Source: Phymorhynchus buccinoides
Taxonomy: Eukaryota > Mollusca > Gastropoda > Neogastropoda > Raphitomidae
Assembly (NCBI GenBank): GCA_017654935.2
Contig: CM065700.1
Coordinates: 51,206,482 to 51,270,481, forward strand
DNA: 64,000 nucleotides
Reading direction: 5' to 3'
In this document: positions 23,401 through 35,400 of the stretch, piece after piece
Position numbering within the stretch: position 1 is the stretch's first letter
Layout: every line of letters starts with the position of its first letter
Notes under the pieces: generated by a model
What the model saw: the letters and a program-made list of their open reading frames with translations, nothing else
Told to the model about the DNA's origin: nothing
The model's database searches: none
Position numbers and translations under genes: made by a program

Positions 23401-26400
23401 ACCTTCTACAAACCCATTGCATTGTCAGCTTGTGAAGTTACCACCGGCCCCCAAAAACTCTAAATGCATGTCCACTATACAGTGGAACCTCCCTTATAGG
23501 ACTTCCTAGGGGTCAAGAACAGGAGACCAGACACACCTTCTACAAACCCATTGCAATGTCAGCTTGTGAAGTTACCACCGGCCCCCATACACTCTAAATG
23601 CATGTCCACTATACAGTGGAACCTCCCTTATAGGACTTCCCATTATAAGACTCCCTCCCACATAAGACCTACTTCTCTGAGACATTGCTCTTCTTTGTAA
23701 GTATCACAATTACCTCCCTTATAAAACCTTCAAAATCAGGTCTTTAAGGGAGGGGTCTAAAGGGAGGAAGGTGTTCACCTGGTCACCACAGGGTCAGACA
23801 GAGAGGGGGGAGGGAGGAGGGAGGTGTTCACCTGGTCACCACAGGGTCAGACAGAGAGGGGGGAGGGGGGAGGGAGGTGTTCACCTGGTCACCACAGGGT
23901 CAGACAGAGAGGGGGGAGGGAGGAGGGAGGTGTTCACCTGGTCACCACAGGGTCAGACAGAGAGGGGGGAGGGGGGAGGGAGGTGTTCACCTGGTCACCA
24001 CAGGGTCAGACAGAGAGGGGGGAGGGAGGAGGAAGGTGTTCACCTGGTCACCACAGGGTCAGACAGAGAGGGGGGAGGGAGGGAGGGAGGTGTTCACCTG
24101 GTCACCACAGGGTCAGACAGAGAGGGGGGAGGGGGGAGGGAGGTGTTCACCTGGTCACCACAGGGTCAGACAGAGAGGGGGGAGGGAGGAGGAAGGTGTT
24201 CACCTGGTCACCACAGGGTCAGACAGAGAGGGGGGAGGGGTCTAAAGGGAGGGAGGTGTTCACCTGGTCACCACAGGGTCAGACAGAGAGGGGGGAGGGA
24301 GGAGGGAGGTGTTCACCTGGTCACCACAGGGTCAGACAGAGAGGGGGAGGGAGGAGGGAGGTGTTCACCTGGTCACCACAGGGTCAGACAGAGAGGGGGG
24401 AGGGGTCTAAAGGGAGGAAGGTGTTCACCTGGTCACCACAGGGTCAGACAGAGAGGGGGGAGGGAGGAGGGAGGTGTTCACCTGGTCACCACAGGGTCAG
24501 ACAGAGAGGGGGGAGGGAGGAGGGAGGTGTTCACCTGGTCACCACAGGGTCAGACAGAGAGGGGGGAGGGAGGAGGGAGGTGTTCACCTGGTCACCACAG
24601 GGTCAGACAGAGAGGGGGGAGGGAGGAGGGAGGTGTTCACCTGGTCACCACAGGGTCAGACAGAGAGGGGGGAGGGGGGAGGGAGGTGTTCACCTGGTCA
24701 CCACAGGGTCAGACAGAGAGGGGGGAGGGAGGGAGGGAGGTGTTCACCTGGTCACCACAGGGTCAGACAGAGAGGGGGGAGGGAGGAGGGAGGTGTTCAC
24801 CTGGTCACCACAGGGTCAGACAGAGAGGGGGGAGGGAGGAGGGAGGTGTTCACCTGGTCACCACAGGGTCAGACAGAGAGGGGGGAGGGAGGAGGGAGGT
24901 GTTCACCTGGTCACCACAGGGTCAGACAGAGAGGGGGGAGGGAGGAGGAAGGTGTTCACCTGGTCACCACAGGGTCAGACAGAGAGGGGGGAGGGAGGAG
25001 GGAGGTGTTCACCTGGTCACCACAGGGTCAGACAGAGAGGGGGGAGGGAGGAGGGAGGTGTTCACCTGGTCACCACAGGGTCAGACAGAGAGGGGGGAGG
25101 GAGGAGGGAGGTGTTCACCTGGTCACCACAGGGTCAGACAGAGAGGGGGGAGGGAGGAGGGAGGTGTTCACCTGGTCACCACAGGGTCAGACAGAGAGGG
25201 GGGAGGTCAGAGGAGGGAGGTGTTCACCTGGTCACCACAGGGTCAGACAGGAGGGAGGTGTTCACCTGGTCACCACAGGGTCAGACAGAGAGGGGGGAGG
25301 GAGGAGGGAGGTGTTCACCTGGTCACCACAGGGTCAGACAGAGAGGGGGGAGGGAGGAGGGAGGTGTTCACCTGGTCACCACAGGGTCAGACAGAGAGGG
25401 GGGAGGGAGGAGGGAGGTGTTCACCTGGTCACCACAGGGTCAGACAGAGAGGGGGGAGGGGACAGAGGGGGGGGGGGGAGGGAGGTGTTCACCTGGTCAC
25501 CACAGGGTCAGACAGAGAGGGGGGAGGAGGAGGGAGGTGTTCACCTGGTCACCACAGGGTCAGACAGAGAGGGGGGAGGGAGGAGGGAGGTGTTCACCTG
25601 GTCACCACAGGGTCAGACAGAGAGGGGGGAGGGAGGGAGGTGTTCACCTGGTCACCACAGGGTCAGACAGAGAGGGGGGGAGGGAGGTGTTCACCTGGTC
25701 AGGGTCAGACAGAGAGGGGGGAGGGAGGTGTTCACCTGGTCACCACAGGGTCAGACAGAGAGGGGGGAGGGAGGAGGGAGGTGTTCACCTGGTCACCACA
25801 GGGTCAGACAGAGAGGGGGGAGGGGGGAGGGAGGTGTTCACCTGGTCACCACAGGGTCAGACAGAGTTCACCTGGGGGTCAGACAGAGGGGGGAGGGAGG
25901 TGTTCACCTGGTCACCACAGGGTCAGACAGAGAGGGGGGAGGGAGGTGTTCACCTGGTCACCACAGGGTCAGACAGAGAGGGGGGAGGGGGGAGGGAGGT
26001 GTTCACCTGGTCACCACAGGGTCAGACAGAGAGGGGGGAGGGAGGAGGGAGGTGTTCACCTGGTCACCACAGGGTCAGACAGAGAGGGGGGAGGGGTGGA
26101 GGGGTCACCACAGGGTCAGACAGAGAGGGGGGAGGGAGGAGGGAGGTCACCTGGTCACCACAGGGTCAGACAGAGAGGGGGGAGGGAGGAGGGAGGTGTT
26201 CACCTGGTCACCACAGGGTCAGACAGAGAGGGGGGAGGGAGGAGGGAGGTGTTCACCTGGTCACCACAGGGTCAGACAGAGAGGGGGGAGGGAGGAGGGA
26301 GGTGTTCACCTGGTCACCACAGGGTCAGACAGAGAGGGGGGAGGGAGGAGGGAGGTGTTCACCTGGTCACCACAGGGTCAGACAGAGAGGGGGGAGGGAG

Positions 26401-29400
26401 GAGGGAGGTGTTCACCTGGTCACCACAGGGTCAGACAGAGAGGGGGGAGGGAGGAGGGAGGTGTTCACCTGGTCACCACAGGGTCAGACAGAGAGGGGGG
26501 AGGGAGGAGGGAGGTGTTCACCTGGTCACCACAGGGTCAGACAGAGAGGGGGGAGGGAGGAGGGAGGTGTTCACCTGGTCACCACAGGGTCAGACAGAGA
26601 GGGGGGAGGGAGGAGGGAGGTGTTCACCTGGTCACCACAGGGTCAGACAGAGAGGGGGGAGGGAGGAGGGAGGTGTTCACCTGGTCACCACAGGGTCAGA
26701 CAGAGAGGGGGGAGGAGGAGGGAGGTGTTCACCTGGTCACCACAGGGTCAGACAGAGAGGGGGGAGGGAGGAGGGAGGTGTTCACCTGGTCACCACAGGG
26801 TCAGACAGAGAGGGGGGAGGGAGGAGGGAGGTGTTCACCTGGTCACCACAGGGTCAGACAGAGAGGGGGGAGGGAGGAGGGAGGTGTTCACCTGGTCACC
26901 ACAGGGTCAGACAGAGAGGGGGGAGGGAGGAGGGAGGTGTTCACCTGGTCACCACAGGGTCAGACAGAGAGGGGGGAGGGAGGAGGGAGGTGTTCACCTG
27001 GTCACCACAGGGTCAGACAGAGAGGGGGGAGGGAGGAGGGAGGTGTTCACCTGGTCACCACAGGGTCAGACAGAGAGGGGGGAGGGAGGAGGGAGGTGTT
27101 CACCTGGTCACCACAGGGTCAGACAGAGAGGGGGGAGGGAGGAGGGAGGTGTTCACCTGGTCACCACAGGGTCAGACAGAGAGGGGGGAGGGAGGAGGGA
27201 GGTGTTCACCTGGTCACCACAGGGTCAGACAGAGAGGGGGGAGGGAGGAGGGAGGTGTTCACCTGGTCACCACAGGGTCAGACAGAGAGGGGGGAGGGAG
27301 GAGGGAGGTGTTCACCTGGTCACCACAGGGTCAGACAGAGAGGGGGGAGGGAGGAGGGAGGTGTTCACCTGGTCACCACAGGGTCAGACAGAGAGGGGGG
27401 AGGGAGGAGGGAGGTGTTCACCTGGTCACCACAGGGTCAGACAGAGAGGGGGGAGGGAGGAGGGGAGGTGTTCACCTGGTCACCACAGGGTCAGACAGAG
27501 AGGGGGGAGGGAGGAGGGAGGTGTTCACCTGGTCACCACAGGGTCAGACAGAGAGGGGGGAGGGAGGAGGGAGGTGTTCACCTGGTCACCACAGGGTCAG
27601 ACAGAGAGGGGGGAGGGAGGAGGGAGGTGTTCACCTGGTCACCACAGGGTCAGACAGAGAGGGGGGAGGGAGGAGGGAGGTGTTCACCTGGTCACCACAG
27701 GGTCAGACAGAGAGGGGGGAGGGAGGAGGGAGGTGTTCACCTGGTCACCACAGGGTCAGACAGAGAGGGGGGGAGAGGGAGGAGGGAGGTGTTCACCTGG
27801 TCACCACAGGGTCAGACAGAGAGGGGGGAGGGAGGAGGGAGGTGTTCACCTGGTCACCACAGGGTCAGACAGAGAGGGGGGAGGGAGGAGGGAGGTGTTC
27901 ACCTGGTCACCACAGGGTCAGACAGAGAGGGGGGAGGGAGGAGGGAGGTGTTCACCTGGTCACCACAGGGTCAGACAGAGAGGGGGGAGGGAGGAGGGAG
28001 GTGTTCACCTGGTCACCACAGGGTCAGACAGAGAGGGGGGAGGGAGGAGGGAGGTGTTCACCTGGTCACCACAGGGTCAGACAGAGAGGGGGGAGGGAGG
28101 AGGGAGGTGTTCACCTGGTCACCACAGGGTCAGACAGAGAGGGGGGAGGGAGGAGGGAGGTGTTCACCTGGTCACCACAGGGTCAGACAGAGAGGGGGGA
28201 GGGAGGAGGGAGGTGTTCACCTGGTCACCACAGGGTCAGACAGAGAGGGGGGAGGGAGGAGGGAGGTGTTCACCTGGTCACCACAGGGTCAGACAGAGGG
28301 AGGAGGGAGGTGTTCACCTGGTCACCACAGGGACAGAGAGGGAGGAGGGAGGTGTTCACCTGGTCACCACAGGGTCAGACAGAGAGGGGGGAGGGAGGAG
28401 GGAGGTGTTCACCTGGTCACCACAGGGTCAGACAGAGAGGGGGGAGGGAGGAGGGAGGTGTTCACCTGGTCACCACAGGGTCAGACAGAGAGGGGGGAGG
28501 GAGGAGGGAGGTGTTCACCTGGTCACCACAGGGTCAGACAGAGAGGGGGGAGGGAGGAGGGAGGTGTTCACCTGGTCACCACAGGGTCAGACAGAGAGGG
28601 GGGAGGGGTCACCACAGGAGGGAGGTGTTCACCTGGTCACCACAGGGTCAGACAGAGAGGGGGGAGGAGGTGGGGGGAGGAGGGAGGTGTTCACCTGGTC
28701 ACCACAGGGTCAGACAGAGAGGGGGGAGGGAGGAGGGAGGTGTTCACCTGGTCACCACAGGGTCAGACAGAGAGGGGGGAGGGAGGAGGGAGGTGTTCAC
28801 CTGGTCACCACAGGGTCAGACAGAGAGGGGGGAGGGAGGAGGGAGGTGTTCACCTGGTCACCACAGGGTCAGACAGAGAGGGGGGAGGGAGGAGGGAGGT
28901 GTTCACCTGGTCACCACAGGGTCAGACAGAGAGGGGGGAGGGAGGAGGGAGGTGTTCACCTGGTCACCACAGGGTCAGACAGAGAGGGGGGAGGGAGGAG
29001 GGAGGTGTTCACCTGGTCACCACAGGGTCAGACAGAGAGGGGGGAGGGAGGAGGGAGGTGTTCACCTGGTCACCACAGGGTCAGACAGAGAGGGGGGAGG
29101 GAGGAGGGAGGTGTTCACCTGGTCACCACAGGGTCAGACAGAGAGGGGGGAGGGAGGAGGGAGGTGTTCACCTGGTCACCACAGGGTCAGACAGAGAGGG
29201 GGGAGGGAGGAGGGAGGTGTTCACCTGGTCACCACAGGGTCAGACAGAGAGGGGGGAGGGAGGAGGGAGGTGTTCACCTGGTCACCACAGGGTCAGACAG
29301 AGAGGGGGGAGGGAGGAGGGAGGTGTTCACCTGGTCACCACAGGGTCAGACAGAGAGGGGGGAGGGAGGGAGGAGGGAGGTGTTCACCTGGTCACCACAG

Positions 29401-32400
29401 GGTCAGACAGAGAGGGGGGAGGGAGGAGGGAGGTGTTCACCTGGTCACCACAGGGTCAGACAGAGAGGGGGGAGGGAGGAGGGAGGTGTTCACCTGGTCA
29501 CCACAGGGTCAGACAGAGAGGGGGGAGGGAGGGAGGGAGGTGTTCACCTGGTCACCACAGGGTCAGACAGAGAGGGGGGAGGGAGGAGGGAGGTGTTCAC
29601 CTGGTCACCACAGGGTCAGACAGAGAGGGGGGAGGGAGGAGGGAGGTGTTCACCTGGTCACCACAGGGTCAGACAGAGAGGGGGGAGGGAGGAGGGAGGT
29701 GGGGTCACCACAGGGTCAGACAGAGAGGGGGGAGGGAGGAGGGAGGTGTTCACCTGGTCACCACAGGGTCAGACAGAGAGGGGGGAGGGAGGGAGGGAGG
29801 TGTTCACCTGGTCACCACAGGGTCAGACAGAGAGGGGGGAGGGAGGAGGGAGGTGTTCACCTGGTCACCACAGGGTCAGGGTCAGACAGAGAGGGGGGAC
29901 CTGGGGGGACAGAGAGGGGGGAGGGAGGTGTTCACCTGGTCACCACAGGGTCAGACAGAGAGGGGGGAGGGAGGAGGGAGGTGTTCACCTGGTCACCACA
30001 GGGTCAGACAGAGAGGGGGGAGGGAGGAGGGAGGTGTTCACCTGGTCACCACAGGGTCAGACAGAGAGGGGGGAGGGAGGAGGGAGGTGTTCACCTGGTC
30101 ACCACAGGGTCAGACAGAGAGGGGGGAGGGAGGGTCAGACAGAGAGGGAGGTGTTCACCTGGTCACCACAGGGTCAGACAGAGAGGGGGGAGGGAGGAGG
30201 GAGGTGTTCACCTGGTCACCACAGGGTCAGACAGAGAGGGGGGAGGGAGGAGGGAGGTGTTCACCTGGTCACCACAGGGTCAGACAGAGAGGGGGGAGGG
30301 AGGAGGGGGGTGTTCACCTGGTCACCACAGGGTCAGACAGAGGAGGGGGGAGGGAGGAGGGAGGTGTTCACCTGGTCACCACAGGGTCAGACAGAGAGGG
30401 GGGAGGGAGGAGGGAGGTGTTCACCTGGTCACCACAGGGTCAGACAGAGAGGGGGGAGGGAGGTGTGTTCACCTGGTCACCACAGGGTCAGACAGAGAGG
30501 GGGGAGGGAGGAGGGAGGTGTTCACCTGGTCACCACAGGGTCAGACAGAGAGGGGGGAGGGAGGAGGGAGGTGTTCACCTGGTCACCACAGGGTCAGACA
30601 GAGAGGGGGGAGGGAGGAGGGAGGTGTTCACCTGGTCACCACAGGGTCAGACAGAGAGGGGGGAGGGGGGAGGGAGGTGTTCACCTGGTCACCACAGGGT
30701 CAGACAGAGAGGGGGAGGGAGGAGGGTCACCACAGGGTCAGACAGAGGGAGGAGGGAGGTGTTCACCTGGTCACCACAGGGTCAGACAGAGAGGGGGGAG
30801 GGAGGAGGGAGGTGTTCACCTGGTCACCACAGGGTCAGACAGAGAGGGGGGAGGGAGGAGGGAGGTGTTCACCTGGTCACCACAGGGTCAGACAGAGAGG
30901 GGGGAGGGAGGAGGGAGGGAGGTGTTCACCTGGTCACCACAGGGTCAGACAGAGAGGGGGGAGGGAGGAGGGAGGTGTTCACCTGGTCACCACAGGGTCA
31001 GACAGAGAGGGGGGAGGGAGGAGGGAGGTGTTCACCTGGTCACCACAGGGTCAGACAGAGAGGGGGGAGGGAGGAGGGAGGTGTTCACCTGGTCACCACA
31101 GGGTCAGACAGAGAGGGGGGAGGGAGGAGGGAGGTGTTCACCTGGTCACCACAGGGTCAGACAGAGAGGGGGGAGGGAGGAGGGAGGTGTTCAGGTCACC
31201 ACAGGGTCAGACAGAGGGTCACCACAGGGTCAGACACAGAGAGACAGAGAGGGAGGAGGGGGAGGTGTTCACCTGGTCACCACAGGGTCAGACAGAGAGG
31301 GGGGAGGGAGGAGGTCACCACAGGGTCAGGTGGGGGGAGGGAGGTCACCACAGGGTCAGACAGAGAGGGGGGAGGGAGGAGGGAGGTGTTCACCTGGTCA
31401 CCACAGGGTCAGACAGAGAGGGGGGAGGGAGGAGGGAGGTGTTCACCTGGTCACCACAGGGTCAGACAGAGAGGGGGAGGGAGGGAGGGAGGAGGGTCAG
31501 GGTGACAGAGAGGGGGGAGGGAGGAGGGAGGTGTTCACCTGGTCACCACAGGGTCAGACAGAGAGGGGGGAGGGAGGAGGGAGGTGTTCACCTGGTCACC
31601 ACAGGGTCAGACAGGGGGGAGGGAGGAGGGAGGTGTTCACCTGGGGGGTCAGACAGAGAGGGGGGAGGGAGGAGGGAGGTGTTCACCTGGTCACCACAGG
31701 GTCAGACAGAGAGGGGGGAGGGAGGAGGGAGGTGTTCACCTGGTCACCACAGGGTCAGACAGAGAGGGGGGAGGGAGGAGGGAGGTGTTCACCTGGTCAC
31801 CACAGGGTCAGACAGAGAGGGGGGAGGGGGGGAGGTGTTTCACCTGGTCACCACAGGGTCAGACAGAGAGGGGGGAGGGAGGAGGGTCAGGTGTTCACCT
31901 GGTCACCACAGGGTCAGACAGAGAGGGGGGAGGGAGGAGGGAGGTGTTCACCTGGTCACCACAGGGTCAGACAGAGAGGGGGGAGGGAGGAGGGAGGTGT
32001 TCACCTGGTCACCACAGGGTCAGACAGAGAGGGGGGAGGGAGGAGGGAGGTGTTCACCTGGTCACCACAGGGTCAGACAGAGAGGGGGGAGGGAGGAGGG
32101 AGGTGTTCACCTGGTCACCACAGGGTCAGACAGAGAGGGGGGAGGGAGGAGGGAGGTGTTCACCTGGTCACCACAGGGTCAGACAGAGAGGGGGGAGGGA
32201 GGGAGGGAGGTGTTCACCTGGTCACCACAGGGTCAGACAGAGAGGGGGGAGGGAGGAGGGAGGTGTTCACCTGGTCACCACAGGGTCAGACAGAGAGGGG
32301 GGAGGGAGGAGGGAGGTGTTCACCTGGTCACCACAGGGTCAGACAGAGAGGGGGGAGGGAGGAGGGAGGTGTTCACCTGGTCACCACAGGGTCACAGGGT

Positions 32401-35400
32401 CAGACAGAGAGGGGGGAGGGGGGAGGGAGGTGTTCACCTGGTCACCACAGGGTCAGACAGAGAGGGGGGAGGGAGGAGGGAGGTGTTCACCTGGTCACCA
32501 CAGGGTCAGACAGAGAGGGGGGAGGGAGGAGGGAGGTGTTCACCTGGTCACCACAGGGTCAGACAGAGAGGGGGGAGGGAGGAGGGAGGTGTTCACCTGG
32601 TCACCACAGGGTCAGACAGAGAGGGGGGAGGGAGGAGGGAGGTGTTCACCTGGTCACCACAGGGTCAGACAGAGAGGGGGGAGGGGGGAGGGAGGTGTTC
32701 ACCTGGTCACCACAGGGTCAGACAGAGAGGGGGGAGGGAGGAGGGAGGTGTTCACCTGGTCACCACAGGGTCAGACAGAGAGGGGGGAGGGAGGAGGGAG
32801 GTGTTCACCTGGTCACCACAGGGTCAGACAGAGAGGGGGGAGGGAGGAGGGAGGTGTTCACCTGGTCACCACAGGGTCAGACAGAGAGGGGGGAGGGAGG
32901 AGGTGTTCAGGTGTTCACCTGGTCACCACAGGGTCAGACAGAGAGGGGGGAGGGAGGAGGGAGGTGTTCACCTGGTCACCACAGGGTCAGACAGAGAGGG
33001 GGGAGGGAGGAGGGAGGTGTTCACCTGGTCACCACAGGGTCAGACAGAGAGGGGGGAGGGAGGAGGGAGGTGTTCACCTGGTCACCACAGGGTCAGACAG
33101 AGAGGGGGGAGGGAGGAGGGAGGTGTTCACCTGGTCAGGTGTTCACCTGGTCACCACAGGGTCAGACAGAGAGGGGGGAGGGAGGAGGGAGGTGTTCACC
33201 TGGTCACCACAGGGTCAGACAGAGAGGGGGGAGGGAGGAGGGAGGTGTTCACCTGGTCACCACAGGGTCAGACAGAGAGGGGGGAGGGAGGTGTTCACCT
33301 GGTCACCACAGGGTCAGACAGAGAGGGGGGAGGGAGGAGGGAGGTGTTCACCTGGTCACCACAGGGTCAGACAGAGAGGGGGGAGGGGGGAGGGAGGTGT
33401 TCACCTGGTCACCACAGGGTCAGACAGAGAGGGGGGAGGAGGGAGGTGTTCACCTGGTCACCACAGGGTCAGACAGAGAGGGGGGAGTGTTCACCTGGTC
33501 NNNNNNNNNNNNNNNNNNNNNNNNNNNNNNNNNNNNNNNNNNNNNNNNNNNNNNNNNNNNNNNNNNNNNNNNNNNNNNNNNNNNNNNNNNNNNNNNNNNN
33601 NNNNNNNNNNNNNNNNNNNNNNNNNNNNNNNNNNNNNNNNNNNNNNNNNNNNNNNNNNNNNNNNNNNNNNNNNNNNNNNNNNNNNNNNNNNNNNNNNNNN
33701 NNNNNNNNNNNNNNNNNNNNNNNNNNNNNNNNNNNNNNNNNNNNNNNNNNNNNNNNNNNNNNNNNNNNNNNNNNNNNNNNNNNNNNNNNNNNNNNNNNNN
33801 NNNNNNNNNNNNNNNNNNNNNNNNNNNNNNNNNNNNNNNNNNNNNNNNNNNNNNNNNNNNNNNNNNNNNNNNNNNNNNNNNNNNNNNNNNNNNNNNNNNN
33901 NNNNNNNNNNNNNNNNNNNNNNNNNNNNNNNNNNNNNNNNNNNNNNNNNNNNNNNNNNNNNNNNNNNNNNNNNNNNNNNNNNNNNNNNNNNNNNNNNNNN
34001 TCCACAGATCAGACAGATGAGGGCCCCGGGATGGAGGAGGAAGGGGTTCACCTGGTCCACCACAGGGTCAGACAGAGAGGGGGGAGGGAGGAGGGAGGTG
34101 TCACCTGGTGCACTACAGGCGTTCAGACAGAGATGGGGGAGAGCGAGGAGAGGAGGAGGTGTTCACTAGGTCACCACAATGGTCAGACAGAGCAGGGGGG
34201 AGGGAAGAGGAGGGAGGGTGTTGACTAGCATGTCACTACAGGGTCAGACAGAGAGGGGGGACGGGGGGTGTTCACCTGGTCACTACAGGGTCAGGACCCA
34301 GAGAGGGGGTCGAGGAGGAGGGAGGTGTTCACTCTGGTCACCAAGGGTCAGACAGAGAGGGGGGGAGGGGGGAGGGAGATGCACTGGTCACCACAGGGTC
34401 AGACGAGAGGGGGGGGGTGAGGGGGAGGTGCTTCACCTGCACTCCATTCGCAGTCACCACAGGGGTCAGATAGAGAGGGGGAGGGAGGTGTTCACCTGTA
34501 CAACAGGGTCAGACAGGGGGGAGGGGGGAGGGAGGAGGAAGGTGTTACCTAGACAGTCACCACAGGGTCAGACAGAGGGGGAGGGGGGAGGGAGGTGTTC
34601 ACCTGGGCACCACAGGGTCAGACAGAGAGGGGGGAGGGGGGAGGAGGTGTTCACCTTCGGTCACCACATGTGAAGCCAGAGAGGGGGGAGAGGGAGGAGC
34701 GGTAGTTTCACCTCGTCACCACAGGGTCGACAGAGAGGGGGGAGGGGGGGGAGGGAGGATGTCACGGGTCACCACATGTTCAGCAGAGAGGGGGGATGGA
34801 GGAGGGAGAGTGTTCACCTGCGTCCCACAGGGTCAGACAGAGAGGGGGGAGGGGGGAGGGAGGTGTTCACCTGGTCAACCACAGGGTCCATTAGATACGA
34901 GAGAGGGGGGATGGAGGAGGGAGGTGTTCACCTGGTCACCACATCCTGTTGGGTCAGAACGAGAGGGGGGAGGGGGGAGGAGGTGTTCACCTGGTCACAC
35001 AGCGTCAGACAGAGAGGGGGGGAATGAGGAGGGAGGTGTGCACCTCGGTCACCACAGGGTCAGACAGAGAGGGGGGAGGGCAGGGGAGGATGGTCTGTTT
35101 ACCTGGTCACCACAGGGTCAGAGATGGGGGAGGTGTTCTACTCTGGTACCACAGGCGTCAGACAGGAGGGCGTGAGGGAGGAGGAGGTGTTCACCTGGTC
35201 ACCACAGGGTCAGCAGGTGGTTCGGTCCCCAGCGAACCCAGCGCCTCGGACTTACCACCCCTGTTTGACCGATCGGGTCCTGGATAATATCATCATCATC
35301 ATCATCATATCACCATTCATCATCTTCATCATGTCGTCTGTCCTACCACCTCATGTTCTGCCATCAGCTTCCTGGATATTATTCATCATTCGTCATCACC

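Noticed and set aside
23771..34228. Three overlapping plus-strand frames of up to 3485 codons
   Set aside because: Translation of a stop-free 53-bp repeat read through an N gap; all three phases give the same rotating peptide, and the recognised gene lies on the other strand.
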